From NCBI RefSeq assembly GCF_001514195.1, contig NZ_KQ948740.1, positions 62,001 through 126,000 of the forward strand: a DNA stretch of 64,000 nucleotides, written 5' to 3'. How positions within the stretch are numbered: the first letter of the stretch is position 1; the number at the start of each line of letters is the position of its first letter. This DNA is from Streptomyces griseorubiginosus. Lineage in GTDB: Bacteria; Actinomycetota; Actinomycetes; Streptomycetales; Streptomycetaceae. Shown one piece after another: positions 32,898 through 42,077 of the stretch. The position numbers and the translations under genes are program-made. The notes beneath the pieces were generated by a model. That model made no database searches. It was not told where the DNA came from and saw only the letters and a list, made by a program, of their open reading frames with translations.

Positions 32898-35800
32898 ATG
32901 CACAACGACCGTGACCTGACCGAACAGCGGCTCGCCCGCGTGCTCGACGAGCGCATACGGCCCGCCGTGCACGCCCGGTCCGTCCCCCTCGACGTGGCGG
33001 TGTGGAGCGTCGCCGGTGAGCCGGTGCCGGTCGCCGAGGGACTGGCCGCTCCCTACCGTCCGGCCCGGGTCGGCGACCGGTGGGGGCCCGCCTGGTCGAC
33101 GAGCTGGTTCAGGGTCAGTGGCACGATCCCGGCCGAGTGGGCGGGCGAGACGGTCGAGGCCGTACTGGACCTGGGGTTCGCGACCCACTCGGCGGGCTTC
33201 TCCGCCGAGGGGCTGGTCTACCGCCCCGACGGCAGTGCCGTGAAGGCGCTCAATCCGCGCAACACCTGGCTGCCGGTGGCCGAACGGGCGGTGGGCGGCG
33301 AGGAGTTCACGGTCCACATCGAGGCCGCCGCCAACCCGGTCGTCATGCACACCGCTCCGGGCGAGCTGACCTTCGGGCCCACGTCGGTGGGCGGCCGGGC
33401 GCCCTGGCTGGGCGACCCGGACGCGGACCCCGGCGAACCGCTCTACCGGCTGCGGCGGCTGGATCTGGCCGTGTTCGACCGGGAGGTGCATGAACTCGTC
33501 CAGGACCTGGAGGTGTTGCAGCAGCTGATGCCGGAGCTGTCCCCGGACTCCCCGCGCCGCTGGCAGATCCTGCGGGCGGTCGAACGCGCCCTGGACGCCG
33601 TCGACCTCCAGGACGTCAGCGGCAGCGCGCGGGCCGCCCGGGCCGCCCTCGCCCCCGTGCTGGCCTCCCCCGCGCACGCGAGCGCCCACCGGATCTCCGC
33701 GGTCGGGCACGCGCACATCGACACCGCCTGGCTGTGGCCGCTGCGCGAGACAGTCCGCAAGGTGGCCCGCACGGTCTCCAACGTCACCCAGCTCATGGAC
33801 GACCACCCGGAGTTCAGGTTCGTGATGTCCCAGGCGCAGCAGCTCGCCTGGCTGAAGGAGCACCGGCCGGAGGTGTACGCGCGGGCGCAGGAGAAGGCGA
33901 AGACCGGGCAGTTCCTGCCGACGGGCAGTCTGTGGGTGGAGCCGGACACCAACATCAGCGGCGGCGAGGCCCTGGTGCGCCAGTTCGTGCACGGGAAGCG
34001 GTTCTTCCTGGAGGAGTTCGGCGTCGAGACCGAGGAGATGTGGCTGCCGGACACCTTCGGCTACAACGCGGCCCTGCCGCAGCTGATGAAGCTGGCCGGG
34101 GTGAAGTGGTTCCTGACCCAGAAGATCTCCTGGAACTCCACCAACCGGTTCCCGCACCACACGTTCTGGTGGGAGGGCATCGACGGAACCCGGATCTTCA
34201 GCCACTTCCCGCCCGTCGACAGCTACAACGGCGAGCTGTCCGGCGCCGAAGTCGCCCACAGCGTACGCAACTTCCGGGACAAGTCCGGCTCCGGCCACTC
34301 GCTGATCCCCTTCGGTTACGGCGACGGGGGTGGCGGCCCCACCCGCGAGATGCTCGCGCGCGCCGACCGGCTCCGGGACCTGGAGGGCGCGCCCCGTGTC
34401 GAGTTGGAGGGGCCGGCGGACTTCTTCCGGCGCGCGCACGCCGAGTACCAGGCGAACGGCGGCGCACCGGTGTGGTCGGGAGAGCTGTACCTGGAGCTGC
34501 ACCGCGGCACCTTGACCAGCCAGCTCGCCACCAAGCAGGGCAACCGGCGCAGCGAACACCTTTTGCGCGAGGCGGAGTTGTGGGCGGCGACAGCGGCCGT
34601 ACGGCACGGAGAGGCCTATCCGTACGACGCGCTGGACCGGCTGTGGAAGACCGTGCTGCTGCACCAGTTCCATGACATCCTGCCCGGCACCTCGATCGCC
34701 TGGGTGCACCGGGAGGCGGAGGAGACGTACGCGGCGGTGACACGGGAGCTGGAGGAGCTGATCAGGTCGGCTCAGGAGGCGTTGGCCGGAGAGCCCGAGG
34801 GCACCATCGTCTTCAACTCCGCGCCCCACGCCCGGTGCGGCGTCGCGGCCCTCGGGGCATGCCTGCGCCCCGAGACGGTCCCTCCGGCCACGCCCCCGCG
34901 GCCCGACGGCGACGGGCTCGTCCTCGACAACGGTCTGGTCCGCATCGTCGTGGACGCCGACGGCCTGATCACCTCCACCTACGACCTCACGGCCGACCGG
35001 GAGGCGCTGGCCCCCGGCGCGGTCGGCAACCTGCTCCAACTGCATCAGGACTTCCCGAACCAGTGGGACGCCTGGGACGTCGACGTCTTCTACCGCAACA
35101 CGGTCCGCGACCTCACCGCCGCCGAGTCGGTGACGGCGACCGGAACCGCGGTGCGTGTGGTGCGGGTCTTCGGCGCTTCGCGGATCGAGCAGACCCTGTC
35201 GCTGCCGGCCGGTTCCCGCACGCTGGTCGTCGACACCGTCGTCGACTGGCACGAACGGGAGAAGTTCCTCAAGGTGGCCTTCCCCCTGGACGTGCGGGCC
35301 GCCCACTCGACCGCCGAGATCCCCTTCGGCCATGTCGAGCGCCCCACCCACACCAACACCAGTTGGGACGCGGCCAAGTTCGAGACCTGCGCGCACCGCT
35401 TCCTGCACGTCGGCGAGCCCGACTGGGGAGCCGCCCTGGTCAACGACTCCTCCTACGGCCACGACGTCACCCGTGACGTCCGCCCCGACGGCGGTACGAC
35501 CACCACGGTCCGCCTCTCCCTGCTGCGCGCCGCCCGCTTCCCCGACCCCGACCAGGACCAGGGCACCCACCGGCTCGCCTACGCCCTGCTGATCGGCGCC
35601 GACGTCACCGACGCGAGGCGCGAGGGGTACCGCTTCAATCTGCCCGAGCGAGTGCTGCCGGGCAGTGCGACGGTCGCCCCGCTGGTCTCGGTCGACCACG
35701 AGGGCGTGATCGTCGAGGCGGTCAAGCTCGCCGACGACCGCAGCGGGGATGTGATCGTACGGCTCTACGAGTCGCGCGGCACTCGGGCGGCGGCGACTCT

Positions 35801-35951
35801 GCGCACCGGGTTCCCCCTGGCCTCGGCCGTGGTGACGGATCTGCTGGAGCGTACGGTGGATGATCAGGCGAGTCACGAGGAGGCCGAGGGGGGCGTTCGG
35901 CTGACGCTCCGCCCGTTCCAGATCCTCACGTTGCGGCTGCGTCCTGCCTGA
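32898..35951 (+). CDS. GH38 alpha-mannosidase
   Basis: 1,017 aa, cytoplasmic (no signal peptide). ATG 32898 lies after GGAG; GTG 32895 directly before it is an alternative. The GH38 zinc site and nucleophile are visible: GHAHIDTAWLWP with His271 and Asp275, and EMWLPDTFGY with Asp385 as predicted nucleophile; the middle helical domain and C-terminal beta domains follow, giving the length usual for class II bacterial enzymes. It should cleave terminal alpha-mannose from imported oligosaccharides such as yeast mannan or N-glycan fragments. Last gene of the ROK-controlled operon, 25 bases behind the MalG-type permease. Confidence 0.94.
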   Translation: MHNDRDLTEQRLARVLDERIRPAVHARSVPLDVAVWSVAGEPVPVAEGLAAPYRPARVGDRWGPAWSTSWFRVSGTIPAEWAGETVEAVLDLGFATHSAGFSAEGLVYRPDGSAVKALNPRNTWLPVAERAVGGEEFTVHIEAAANPVVMHTAPGELTFGPTSVGGRAPWLGDPDADPGEPLYRLRRLDLAVFDREVHELVQDLEVLQQLMPELSPDSPRRWQILRAVERALDAVDLQDVSGSARAARAALAPVLASPAHASAHRISAVGHAHIDTAWLWPLRETVRKVARTVSNVTQLMDDHPEFRFVMSQAQQLAWLKEHRPEVYARAQEKAKTGQFLPTGSLWVEPDTNISGGEALVRQFVHGKRFFLEEFGVETEEMWLPDTFGYNAALPQLMKLAGVKWFLTQKISWNSTNRFPHHTFWWEGIDGTRIFSHFPPVDSYNGELSGAEVAHSVRNFRDKSGSGHSLIPFGYGDGGGGPTREMLARADRLRDLEGAPRVELEGPADFFRRAHAEYQANGGAPVWSGELYLELHRGTLTSQLATKQGNRRSEHLLREAELWAATAAVRHGEAYPYDALDRLWKTVLLHQFHDILPGTSIAWVHREAEETYAAVTRELEELIRSAQEALAGEPEGTIVFNSAPHARCGVAALGACLRPETVPPATPPRPDGDGLVLDNGLVRIVVDADGLITSTYDLTADREALAPGAVGNLLQLHQDFPNQWDAWDVDVFYRNTVRDLTAAESVTATGTAVRVVRVFGASRIEQTLSLPAGSRTLVVDTVVDWHEREKFLKVAFPLDVRAAHSTAEIPFGHVERPTHTNTSWDAAKFETCAHRFLHVGEPDWGAALVNDSSYGHDVTRDVRPDGGTTTTVRLSLLRAARFPDPDQDQGTHRLAYALLIGADVTDARREGYRFNLPERVLPGSATVAPLVSVDHEGVIVEAVKLADDRSGDVIVRLYESRGTRAAATLRTGFPLASAVVTDLLERTVDDQASHEEAEGGVRLTLRPFQILTLRLRPA

Positions 35952-35959
35952 TCCGGGAG

Positions 35960-36199
35960 TCAGGGGAGGTCGGGTTCCCGTCGGAAGGCCTGCGCGATCG
36001 TCGCGTACTGCGAGGCGATCTCCAGCTGCTGGCGGCTGTTGATCGCCGACTCTTCGTCCTCGGCCCTGGCGAGGAAGGCGCGCGCCCGCTGGAGGCAGTA
36101 GCGACGGACCTCCTCGTCACGGGCGTTGTCCAGGTCGAGGTCGTCGAGGGCGGCCGCCCGGGTGTACGCGGCGCGGTTCCATGGGCGGTCCTTCGGCAT
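35960..36199 (-). CDS. Small charged helical protein, unknown function
   Basis: 79 aa. ATG 36199 follows GGAGG with a six-base gap, so translation is well supported. The sequence is almost entirely charged helix (LDDLDLDNARDEEVRRYCLQ, then RAFLARAEDEESAINSRQQL), with one Cys and no membrane segment. I recognise no family beyond short helical actinobacterial proteins. It is convergent with the mannosidase operon (nine bases apart) and divergent from the serine protease. Confidence 0.7.
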   Translation of the reverse strand: MPKDRPWNRAAYTRAAALDDLDLDNARDEEVRRYCLQRARAFLARAEDEESAINSRQQLEIASQYATIAQAFRREPDLP

Positions 36200-36347
36200 G
36201 ACCAGCCTCCTGCGGGCGTCGGTGATCGTGCGGGACAGAAATCGTGTGTCGTGTGAAACCACTGCGTCTTCTCGGCTCGTCCTCCCCACCGACCACACCG
36301 TGCGGGGCCAAGTCGGGTCTCGCGCGCCGTAGTTCAGGGGGAACATC

Positions 36348-37142
36348 ATGACCGTACGCCTCCGCGGTTCCGCTCGCGCCGGAACCCGCGCCGCCGTCGC
36401 CGTCGCCACCACCGCCGTGCTCACCGCGGCCGCGCTCTGGTCCACCGCCGCTCCCGCATCCGCGATCAAGGGCGGCGGCCCGACCACCACCGGGGCGCGG
36501 CCGTACGCCATGCTGATCGAGCTCGACGGCAACCAGTTCTGCGGCGGCTCGCTGATCGCACCCACCAAGGTCCTCACCGCCGCCCACTGCGTGGTGAACG
36601 CCGGTGACGTGTCCGCGCTGCGGATCATCGGAGGCCGTACGCATGTGGACGGCACCGGCGGAACCGAACGGAAGATCGCGTCCTACCGGCTGGACTCCCG
36701 GTACGGCTCCCCCGGTCACGTCTACGACGCCGCCGTCCTCACCCTGGACCGGCCGATGCCGTACCGGACGATCCCAGTGGCCGGTCCCAAGGACGGCAAG
36801 CTGGTGGCCGACGGCCGGACGGCCACCGTGGTCGGGTGGGGACGCACCGGGCCCGGGGAGAGCGGTACCCGGCTCAAGCGGGCCAAGCTGGTTCTGTCGC
36901 CCGTCACCGACTGTCAGCCGTACACCGACCCCGACACCGACCCCGCGAAGATGCTGTGCGGCATGCCGCGGCCGGGCACGACGGACAGCATCTGCCCCGG
37001 CGACTCGGGCGGTCCGCTGATCAGCGGGGGCAAGGTCGTGGGCATCGTGTCGTCCGGCAACAAGTACTGCGACGAGCAGTACCCGGTGTCGGTCTTCGTC
37101 CGCGCCGACTCGGTCGTCGCCGACCTGGGCATCCCCACCTGA
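36348..37142 (+). CDS. Secreted chymotrypsin-like serine protease (S1A)
   Basis: 264 aa. ATG 36348 follows a GGGGG-type site. A signal peptide (about residues 1-39) ends in ASA. The catalytic triad is His80 (LTAAHC), Asp127 (YDAAVL) and Ser220 (GDSGGP), with paired cysteines around them. The residue corresponding to trypsin Asp189 appears to be Ser214, which argues for chymotrypsin-like rather than Arg/Lys specificity. The mature N-terminus would be Ile40-Lys-Gly-Gly straight after the signal cut, so no activation propeptide is apparent. It is convergent with the S9 peptidase. Confidence 0.92.
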   Translation: MTVRLRGSARAGTRAAVAVATTAVLTAAALWSTAAPASAIKGGGPTTTGARPYAMLIELDGNQFCGGSLIAPTKVLTAAHCVVNAGDVSALRIIGGRTHVDGTGGTERKIASYRLDSRYGSPGHVYDAAVLTLDRPMPYRTIPVAGPKDGKLVADGRTATVVGWGRTGPGESGTRLKRAKLVLSPVTDCQPYTDPDTDPAKMLCGMPRPGTTDSICPGDSGGPLISGGKVVGIVSSGNKYCDEQYPVSVFVRADSVVADLGIPT

Positions 37143-37156
37143 GATCTGACCCGGCG

Positions 37157-39160
37157 TCACAAAAGCTCCGGGCGTCGCCACTTCTCGCCCAGGACGTGGT
37201 GGTCAAGGAAGTTGAGGACCGTCTCGTAGAGGAGCCGCAACTGTCCCGGGGCCTCGACGCCGTGGGACTCGTCGGGGAAGTACAGGAACGCGGTGGGCAC
37301 GCCCTGGCGTTGCAGCTCGTGGTAGAGCTCCCGGGACTGGCCCTCGGGCACCCGGGCGTCCGCTCCGCCGTGCACGACCAGCATCGGTGTCGTCAGCGCC
37401 GCCGCGTCCAGGTGGGGCGAGTCGGCCTCGTAGCGCTCGCGGCGGACGCGGGGGTCTCCGAAGATCTTCCGGAAGTACGCGTGCAGGTCGGTGGCGGCCT
37501 GGAGGGACTCCAGGTTCCACAGTCCGGAGTGGGAGACGAGTGCCTTGAATCGGTCGGTGCGGGTGGCCGCCCGGTTGGCGAGGTAACCGCCGTAGGACCA
37601 GCCCGCGAGGGCCGTCCGGTGCGGATCGAGGTCCGCGCGGGCCAGTGCGGCGTCGGTGAGCGCGATGACGTCGCGGTACGGGCGGCCGCCGAAGTCACCG
37701 CGTCCGCGTTCCTGCATGCGCTGCCCGTACCCGGAGGACAGGGCCGGGTCGGGCAGCAGCACGCCGTGGCCCCGGGCAACGAACGGCCAGGGGTTCCAGA
37801 GCCAGGGCCAGTCGCTCCAGGAGCCCTGGGGCCCGCCGTGGGCCATCACGAGCAGCGGCGCCGGGTGCTCGGCCGTGGCCCCCTCGGGCAGGACGAGCCA
37901 GCCGCGCAGGGCGAAGCCGTCGTCCCCGGTCGCGTGCACCTCGGTCAGCGTGCCGGGCAGGGGGCCGAGGTCACCCGGCGCTGCGACGAGTTCGGGCTCC
38001 TGGTCCGCCTCGGCCGCGTCCAGCCGGACCACGTGCGGGGCGCTGTCGAGAGTGCTGCGCAGGGCGTAGAGGGTGGAGCCGTCGGGCGTCACGCACAGGG
38101 AGCTGTAGGCGCCGGAGGCGGTCAATCGGGTGACCGTGCCGTCCGGGGCACGGCGGAAGACCGGCCGCCGGCCCTGTTCGTCGCCGGTGAACCACAGCGT
38201 GGTGTCGCCCGGGACCGGTGAGCAGACCGGCCTTCCGGGCCACGGCCAGTTGTCGAAGTCCGGCAGCAGGTCGGTCTCCTCGCCGGACACGGGGTCGAAG
38301 GAGACGAGGGTGACCTGCCACTCGGAGTCGTACGTCTCCTCCTGCTGCCGTTCGCAGACCAGGCGGGTGCCGTCGGCGGTGAACACCGGGCTGTAGTACT
38401 GGTGTCCGGGGCGGGACAGGGCGTGGTGCCGCTCGCCGGTACGGGCGTCGGCTATGACCACGGTGTTCGTGTCGGGGGCGGCCGGCGTGGGGGCCCGGGT
38501 GAAGACGACCAGGGTTCCGTCGGGCGAGAGGGCCAAGTCCCCGGCGCCGTCGATGCCTTGGCCCTGACCGCCCACGTCGACCGGTTCGGCTTGCCCGGCG
38601 CGGACGAAGGTGTGGGGTTCGGCGGGGCCGAGCTCCACCCCGTCGCCGCCCGGGGGCACCTCGTACAGGACGGCGCCGACACCGGCGTGGCGCCGCCGCC
38701 GCAGGAGGTCCGCGTGAGTGCGGGCGTCCTCGGCGCCGGGCAGCAGGGCGGCCGTCCAGGCGAGGGCGGCAGCGCGGGCGGCGACGGTGAACGCCGTCAT
38801 CCCGCCCGGGTGATGGGCGATCCGCTCGGCCGCACCGTGCGCGGAGAGCGACCAGAGGGACGGTCCCGGCTCCTCCCCGGATTCGCCGGAGTCGCGGCCG
38901 GAGAGGACCAGCAGGGTGCCGTCCGCGGCGAACGCGGGGGCGAAGTCGTGCTGTTGGGAGCCGGGCACCCTGCGAGGGTCCTTCTCGCCCGCAGGATCCA
39001 CCTCCCACAACTCTGACGTGTACCGGGATCCCCCGTCGTCGAGGACCTGCACGGAGAGGATCAGACGGGTGCCGTCCGGCGCCAGTGCCAGGCCGGTCGG
39101 ACGCGGCTGTGCGCCGAGGCGGTCGTGGAGGGTGCGCGAGCCGTTGATCATGGTGGGCAT
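37157..39160 (-). CDS. S9 family prolyl-oligopeptidase-type peptidase
   Basis: 667 aa, cytoplasmic. An N-terminal WD40-like beta-propeller (about 1-400; repeats such as PDGTRLILSV, PDGTLVVFTR, ADGTRLVCER) guards a C-terminal alpha/beta hydrolase domain with HGGPQGSW (oxyanion region), nucleophile Ser522 in GWSYGG, then HGGADARVP (Asp) and PDESHGVE (His). It cleaves short peptides, possibly acyl- or dipeptidyl-type. ATG 39160 has GGACAGA upstream; ATG 39151 is possible. It is divergent from the galactanase gene, and one of the CACGTG palindromes lies in the shared region. Confidence 0.9.
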   Translation of the reverse strand: MPTMINGSRTLHDRLGAQPRPTGLALAPDGTRLILSVQVLDDGGSRYTSELWEVDPAGEKDPRRVPGSQQHDFAPAFAADGTLLVLSGRDSGESGEEPGPSLWSLSAHGAAERIAHHPGGMTAFTVAARAAALAWTAALLPGAEDARTHADLLRRRRHAGVGAVLYEVPPGGDGVELGPAEPHTFVRAGQAEPVDVGGQGQGIDGAGDLALSPDGTLVVFTRAPTPAAPDTNTVVIADARTGERHHALSRPGHQYYSPVFTADGTRLVCERQQEETYDSEWQVTLVSFDPVSGEETDLLPDFDNWPWPGRPVCSPVPGDTTLWFTGDEQGRRPVFRRAPDGTVTRLTASGAYSSLCVTPDGSTLYALRSTLDSAPHVVRLDAAEADQEPELVAAPGDLGPLPGTLTEVHATGDDGFALRGWLVLPEGATAEHPAPLLVMAHGGPQGSWSDWPWLWNPWPFVARGHGVLLPDPALSSGYGQRMQERGRGDFGGRPYRDVIALTDAALARADLDPHRTALAGWSYGGYLANRAATRTDRFKALVSHSGLWNLESLQAATDLHAYFRKIFGDPRVRRERYEADSPHLDAAALTTPMLVVHGGADARVPEGQSRELYHELQRQGVPTAFLYFPDESHGVEAPGQLRLLYETVLNFLDHHVLGEKWRRPELL

Positions 39161-39193
39161 TCTGTCCGGACGTGCTGATCACCGCACTTGATT

Positions 39194-39207
39194 TGTGCAC
39201 GTGCACA
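39194..39207. promoter_or_regulatory. Palindrome TGTGCACGTGCACA upstream of galactanase
   Basis: A perfect 14-bp palindrome with a central CpG in the divergent S9/GH53 region. It follows the pattern TGNNCACGTGNNCA, shared with the palindrome at 39310-39323; centres are 116 bp apart, about eleven helical turns. Confidence 0.55.
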
Positions 39208-39309
39208 GCCTGAGACACCTTCATGGACCCCTTCAGCCTGGCAAGAGTGCCTTTGACGCATGTATTTACAGTGCCATCCGCACCTCCTACCGTGAACGTT
39301 CCCAGAACC

Positions 39310-39323
39310 TGACCACGTGGTCA
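39310..39323. promoter_or_regulatory. Palindrome TGACCACGTGGTCA just before galactanase ribosome site
   Basis: A perfect 14-bp palindrome ending eight bases before the AAGGAGG of the GH53 gene. Central CpG and half-site form are like LacI-family operators, which commonly control streptomycete glycosidase genes. Confidence 0.6.
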
Positions 39324-39343
39324 TGTCAGACAAGGAGGTCGGG

Positions 39344-40468
39344 ATGACCGTCGAAGGTCCGCGCCGCCTCGTGAGAGCCGCCCTGCTCCTGGCGGCGGCC
39401 CTCGCCCTGCCCGCATCCCTGCTCACCACGCCTACCAGCGCCTCCGCCGCGGGCTCCCTCACCATGCTCGGTGCCGATGTCTCGACCGCCCAGCGCGCTC
39501 TCGACCTCGGGGCCAAGTACTACGACGCGAGCGGCACCGCCAGGGACCCCTTGGACATCCTCAAGGGTCTCGGCGTCAACTACGTCCGCCTGCGCGTCTG
39601 GAACAACCCCGCGAGCGGCTACAACAACAAGGCCAAGGTGCTGTCGTACGCGAAGCAGGTGAAGGCCAAGGGGCTGAAGCTGCTGGTCGACTTCCACTAC
39701 TCGGACACCTGGGCGGACCCTGGCAACCAGAACAAGCCCGCGGCCTGGGCCGGCCACACCATCGGCCAGTTGCAGACCGACGTCTACAACTACACGTACG
39801 ACGTCTGCAACAGCCTCAAGTCCCAGGGCACCACCCCGGACAGCGTGCAGATCGGCAACGAGATCAACGTCGGCATGCTGTGGAACGAGGGCAAGGTCGT
39901 CAACAACGACTTCACCAACCTCTCCCTGCTGCTCAAGTCGGGCTACAACGCGACCAAGGCGTGCAACAGCGGCACCCGGGTGATCATCCACACCGCCGAC
40001 GCCGACAGTGACGCCAACGCCCGCTGGTTCTACGACGGCATCAAGGCCAAGGGCGTCAACTGGGACATCACCGGGCTGTCGTACTACTGCCCGTGGCACG
40101 GCACGATCGCCAACATGGGCAGTGTCGTGGCCGACATGAAGTCCCGTTACGGCAAGGACGTCGTCATCGCCGAGACGGCCTACCCGTTCACCTCGGCCAA
40201 CGCGGACGGCACCGCCAACTCCATCACCAGCGGCTGCTCCGGGTACCCGCTCAGCTGGCAGGGCCAGGCGGACAACTTCACCGCCGTGCAGAACGCGGCC
40301 CGCAGCAACGGCGCGATCGGGGTCTTCTACTGGGAGCCCACCTGGTACGCGGTGACCGGCAACGGCTGGGACCCGACGAACATCTCGGGCAGCGGCGACG
40401 GCTGGGACAACATGGCCGTGTTCAACTGGACCGGCCAGGTCAACCCGAACATCAAGTGGACCCCGTAG
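39344..40468 (+). CDS. Secreted GH53 arabinogalactan endo-beta-1,4-galactanase
   Basis: 374 aa. ATG 39344 has AAGGAGG five bases upstream. A signal peptide ending near ASA (LVRAALLLAAALALPASLL core) leads into a (beta/alpha)8 barrel of clan GH-A: LGADVSTAQRALDLGAKYYD, GVNYVRLRVWN, DFHYSDTWADPGNQNKPAAW, acid/base Glu173 (QIGNEINVG) and nucleophile Glu277 (VIAETAYP). It cuts beta-1,4-galactan of type I arabinogalactan or pectin side chains. With the GH43/lyase locus it suggests a plant cell-wall diet. Expression is probably controlled through the two palindromes upstream. Confidence 0.93.
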   Translation: MTVEGPRRLVRAALLLAAALALPASLLTTPTSASAAGSLTMLGADVSTAQRALDLGAKYYDASGTARDPLDILKGLGVNYVRLRVWNNPASGYNNKAKVLSYAKQVKAKGLKLLVDFHYSDTWADPGNQNKPAAWAGHTIGQLQTDVYNYTYDVCNSLKSQGTTPDSVQIGNEINVGMLWNEGKVVNNDFTNLSLLLKSGYNATKACNSGTRVIIHTADADSDANARWFYDGIKAKGVNWDITGLSYYCPWHGTIANMGSVVADMKSRYGKDVVIAETAYPFTSANADGTANSITSGCSGYPLSWQGQADNFTAVQNAARSNGAIGVFYWEPTWYAVTGNGWDPTNISGSGDGWDNMAVFNWTGQVNPNIKWTP

Positions 40469-40488
40469 GCGGCGACTTCGGACAGCGG

Positions 40489-40512
40489 CGGCACCGTCCT
40501 CGGGCGGTGCCG
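40489..40512 (+). terminator. Short hairpin after galactanase
   Basis: CGGCACCG and CGGTGCCG form an 8-bp stem with loop TCCTCGGG, 20 bases after the stop codon, followed by TTCGT. It is modest in length and has no T-run. Confidence 0.45.
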
Positions 40513-40626
40513 TTCGTGGTCGCCCCGGCCGCCACGAGCGAGGGGCCCGGTAATCACCCCCCGCCATGAGACCAGTGCGGGGGGTCACATTACTCTGGCG
40601 TACCGCCCGACCGAGGGAAGGAAGCC

Positions 40627-42024
40627 ATGGGGGTCCAACTGAACAGCGGCTCGGCAGCCGGCCACGGGTCGCTGGAGTCCATGAGCCTCGAACCGCTCAT
40701 GACCCGCGACTACGAACGCGATCCGGCGATCGTGTACGAGCGGCTGCGCCGCACCCACGGTCCGGTGGCGCCGGTCGACCTGCTGGGAGTGCCCGTCTGG
40801 CTCGTCCTGGGCTACGAGGAGGCGCTGGAGGTGCTCCGGGACGACCACGCGTGGCCGAAGGGGCTGGAGAACTGGCGGGCGCGACGGGAGGGCCGGCTCC
40901 CGGCGGACTGGCCGCTGGCGCCCTCGCTGGAAGTCAACCACGTGCTGATCCAGGGCGGCGAGGGCTACCGCGGGCTGAAGGTGGCCTGGGACACCGCGCT
41001 CCGGCCCTTCCAGGACCCCCGGCACCCGGTGGCCAAGCAGCTCAAGGCGAAGATCACCCGGGACGCCGACGAACTGATCACGCTGTTCACCCAGGGCGGT
41101 CCCACCGGCTGGGCGGACCTGTCCGCGCAGTTCTCCCGGCCGCTGCCGCTCATGGTCGCCAGTCATCTGCTCGGCTTCCCCGGCTCTCAGCACGACGACG
41201 CGCTGATGGACATGTGGCGGGTGCTGGACGCCGGGCCCGACGCGGGACCGGCCCTGGAGCGGCTGCTGGCCACGCTGTCGGAGCTCGGCGAGTCGAAGAT
41301 GAAGGAGCCCGGCGACGACTTCCCGTCCTATCTGCTGGCCTCCCATCCCGGCCTGAGCGTCGAGGAGTTGTCCCGCGAGCTGATGATGCTGCTCGGGATG
41401 ACGTCGGACCACGTCGGCATCCTGATCTCCAACACGGTCGTCGAGGTCATCACCGGGAACCTGCCCGCGAGCGCCAGCCTGTCGGCCGGGCTGATCCGGG
41501 AGACCATGAACCGGGTGGTGATGCAGAAGCCGCCGCTGATCAACTTCGTGCCGCGGTTCCCGCTCGCCGACATGAAGCTGGGCGACTACACGATCGCCGC
41601 GGGGGACCCGGTGTGGGTGTCCGTGGGGGCCGCGCACGCGGATCCGGCGTTCGCGGCGAAGGTCTGCCCCGAGTCGACCATCAGCACCCGCGCGCACTTG
41701 TCCTGGGGTGCCGGGCCCCGGCAGTGTCCGGCCCGGGAACTGGCCGGTGGGGCGGCGTCGATCGGGGTCAGCAGGCTCTTCGAGCGGCTGTCCGGGCTGG
41801 AGTTGTCGCTGCCGGTCGACCAACTGCCCTGGCGGTCCTCGCCGTTCATGCGCGGGCTGCGTTCACTGCCGGTGCGGTACACCCTCTCGGACGCGCCGGC
41901 CCTGCCGGTGCCCCAGGCTCCGCACCCTGCTGCCCCGGCCGGCTCCGACCCGGCCGACGGGGCCGCCGTACGCCCGCGTTCGTCGCTGTGGCGCTATCTG
42001 GCGGGGCTGGTGCGCGGACGGTGA
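40627..42024 (+). CDS. Cytochrome P450-like protein lacking the ExxR motif
   Basis: 465 aa. ATG 40627 follows GGAAGG. The heme-binding loop is intact: LSWGAGPRQCPARELA with proximal Cys367 (Trp replaces the usual Phe). Two other hallmarks are unusual. The K-helix, normally ExxR, reads R-E292-T-M-N295-R296, so the Arg is shifted or lost; the I-helix reads LLGMTSDHVG (about 255-264) in place of AGxxT. By established knowledge the streptomycete CYP157 family also lacks ExxR, so this may be such a member. No ferredoxin or redox partner is adjacent. The C-terminal 50 residues are a Pro/Ala-rich extension beyond the P450 fold. Confidence 0.88.
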   Translation: MGVQLNSGSAAGHGSLESMSLEPLMTRDYERDPAIVYERLRRTHGPVAPVDLLGVPVWLVLGYEEALEVLRDDHAWPKGLENWRARREGRLPADWPLAPSLEVNHVLIQGGEGYRGLKVAWDTALRPFQDPRHPVAKQLKAKITRDADELITLFTQGGPTGWADLSAQFSRPLPLMVASHLLGFPGSQHDDALMDMWRVLDAGPDAGPALERLLATLSELGESKMKEPGDDFPSYLLASHPGLSVEELSRELMMLLGMTSDHVGILISNTVVEVITGNLPASASLSAGLIRETMNRVVMQKPPLINFVPRFPLADMKLGDYTIAAGDPVWVSVGAAHADPAFAAKVCPESTISTRAHLSWGAGPRQCPARELAGGAASIGVSRLFERLSGLELSLPVDQLPWRSSPFMRGLRSLPVRYTLSDAPALPVPQAPHPAAPAGSDPADGAAVRPRSSLWRYLAGLVRGR

Positions 42025-42034
42025 CCGGAGGCTG

Positions 42035-42071
42035 AGCGGGCCGCGGACTCGGATCGAGTGCGCGGCCCGCT
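42035..42071. terminator. Long bidirectional hairpin between P450 and YceI genes
   Basis: An outer 11-bp perfect stem (AGCGGGCCGCG with CGCGGCCCGCT) and, after one G-G mismatch, an inner 5-bp stem (ACTCG/CGAGT) closed by GAT. It lies between convergent stop codons and can serve both. Confidence 0.8.
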
Positions 42072-42077
42072 TCGCGG

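Noticed and set aside
32862..35876. A 1,004-codon minus-strand open frame opposite the GH38 gene
   Set aside because: Same antisense shadow effect of a very GC-rich gene; the plus strand carries the intact mannosidase motifs.
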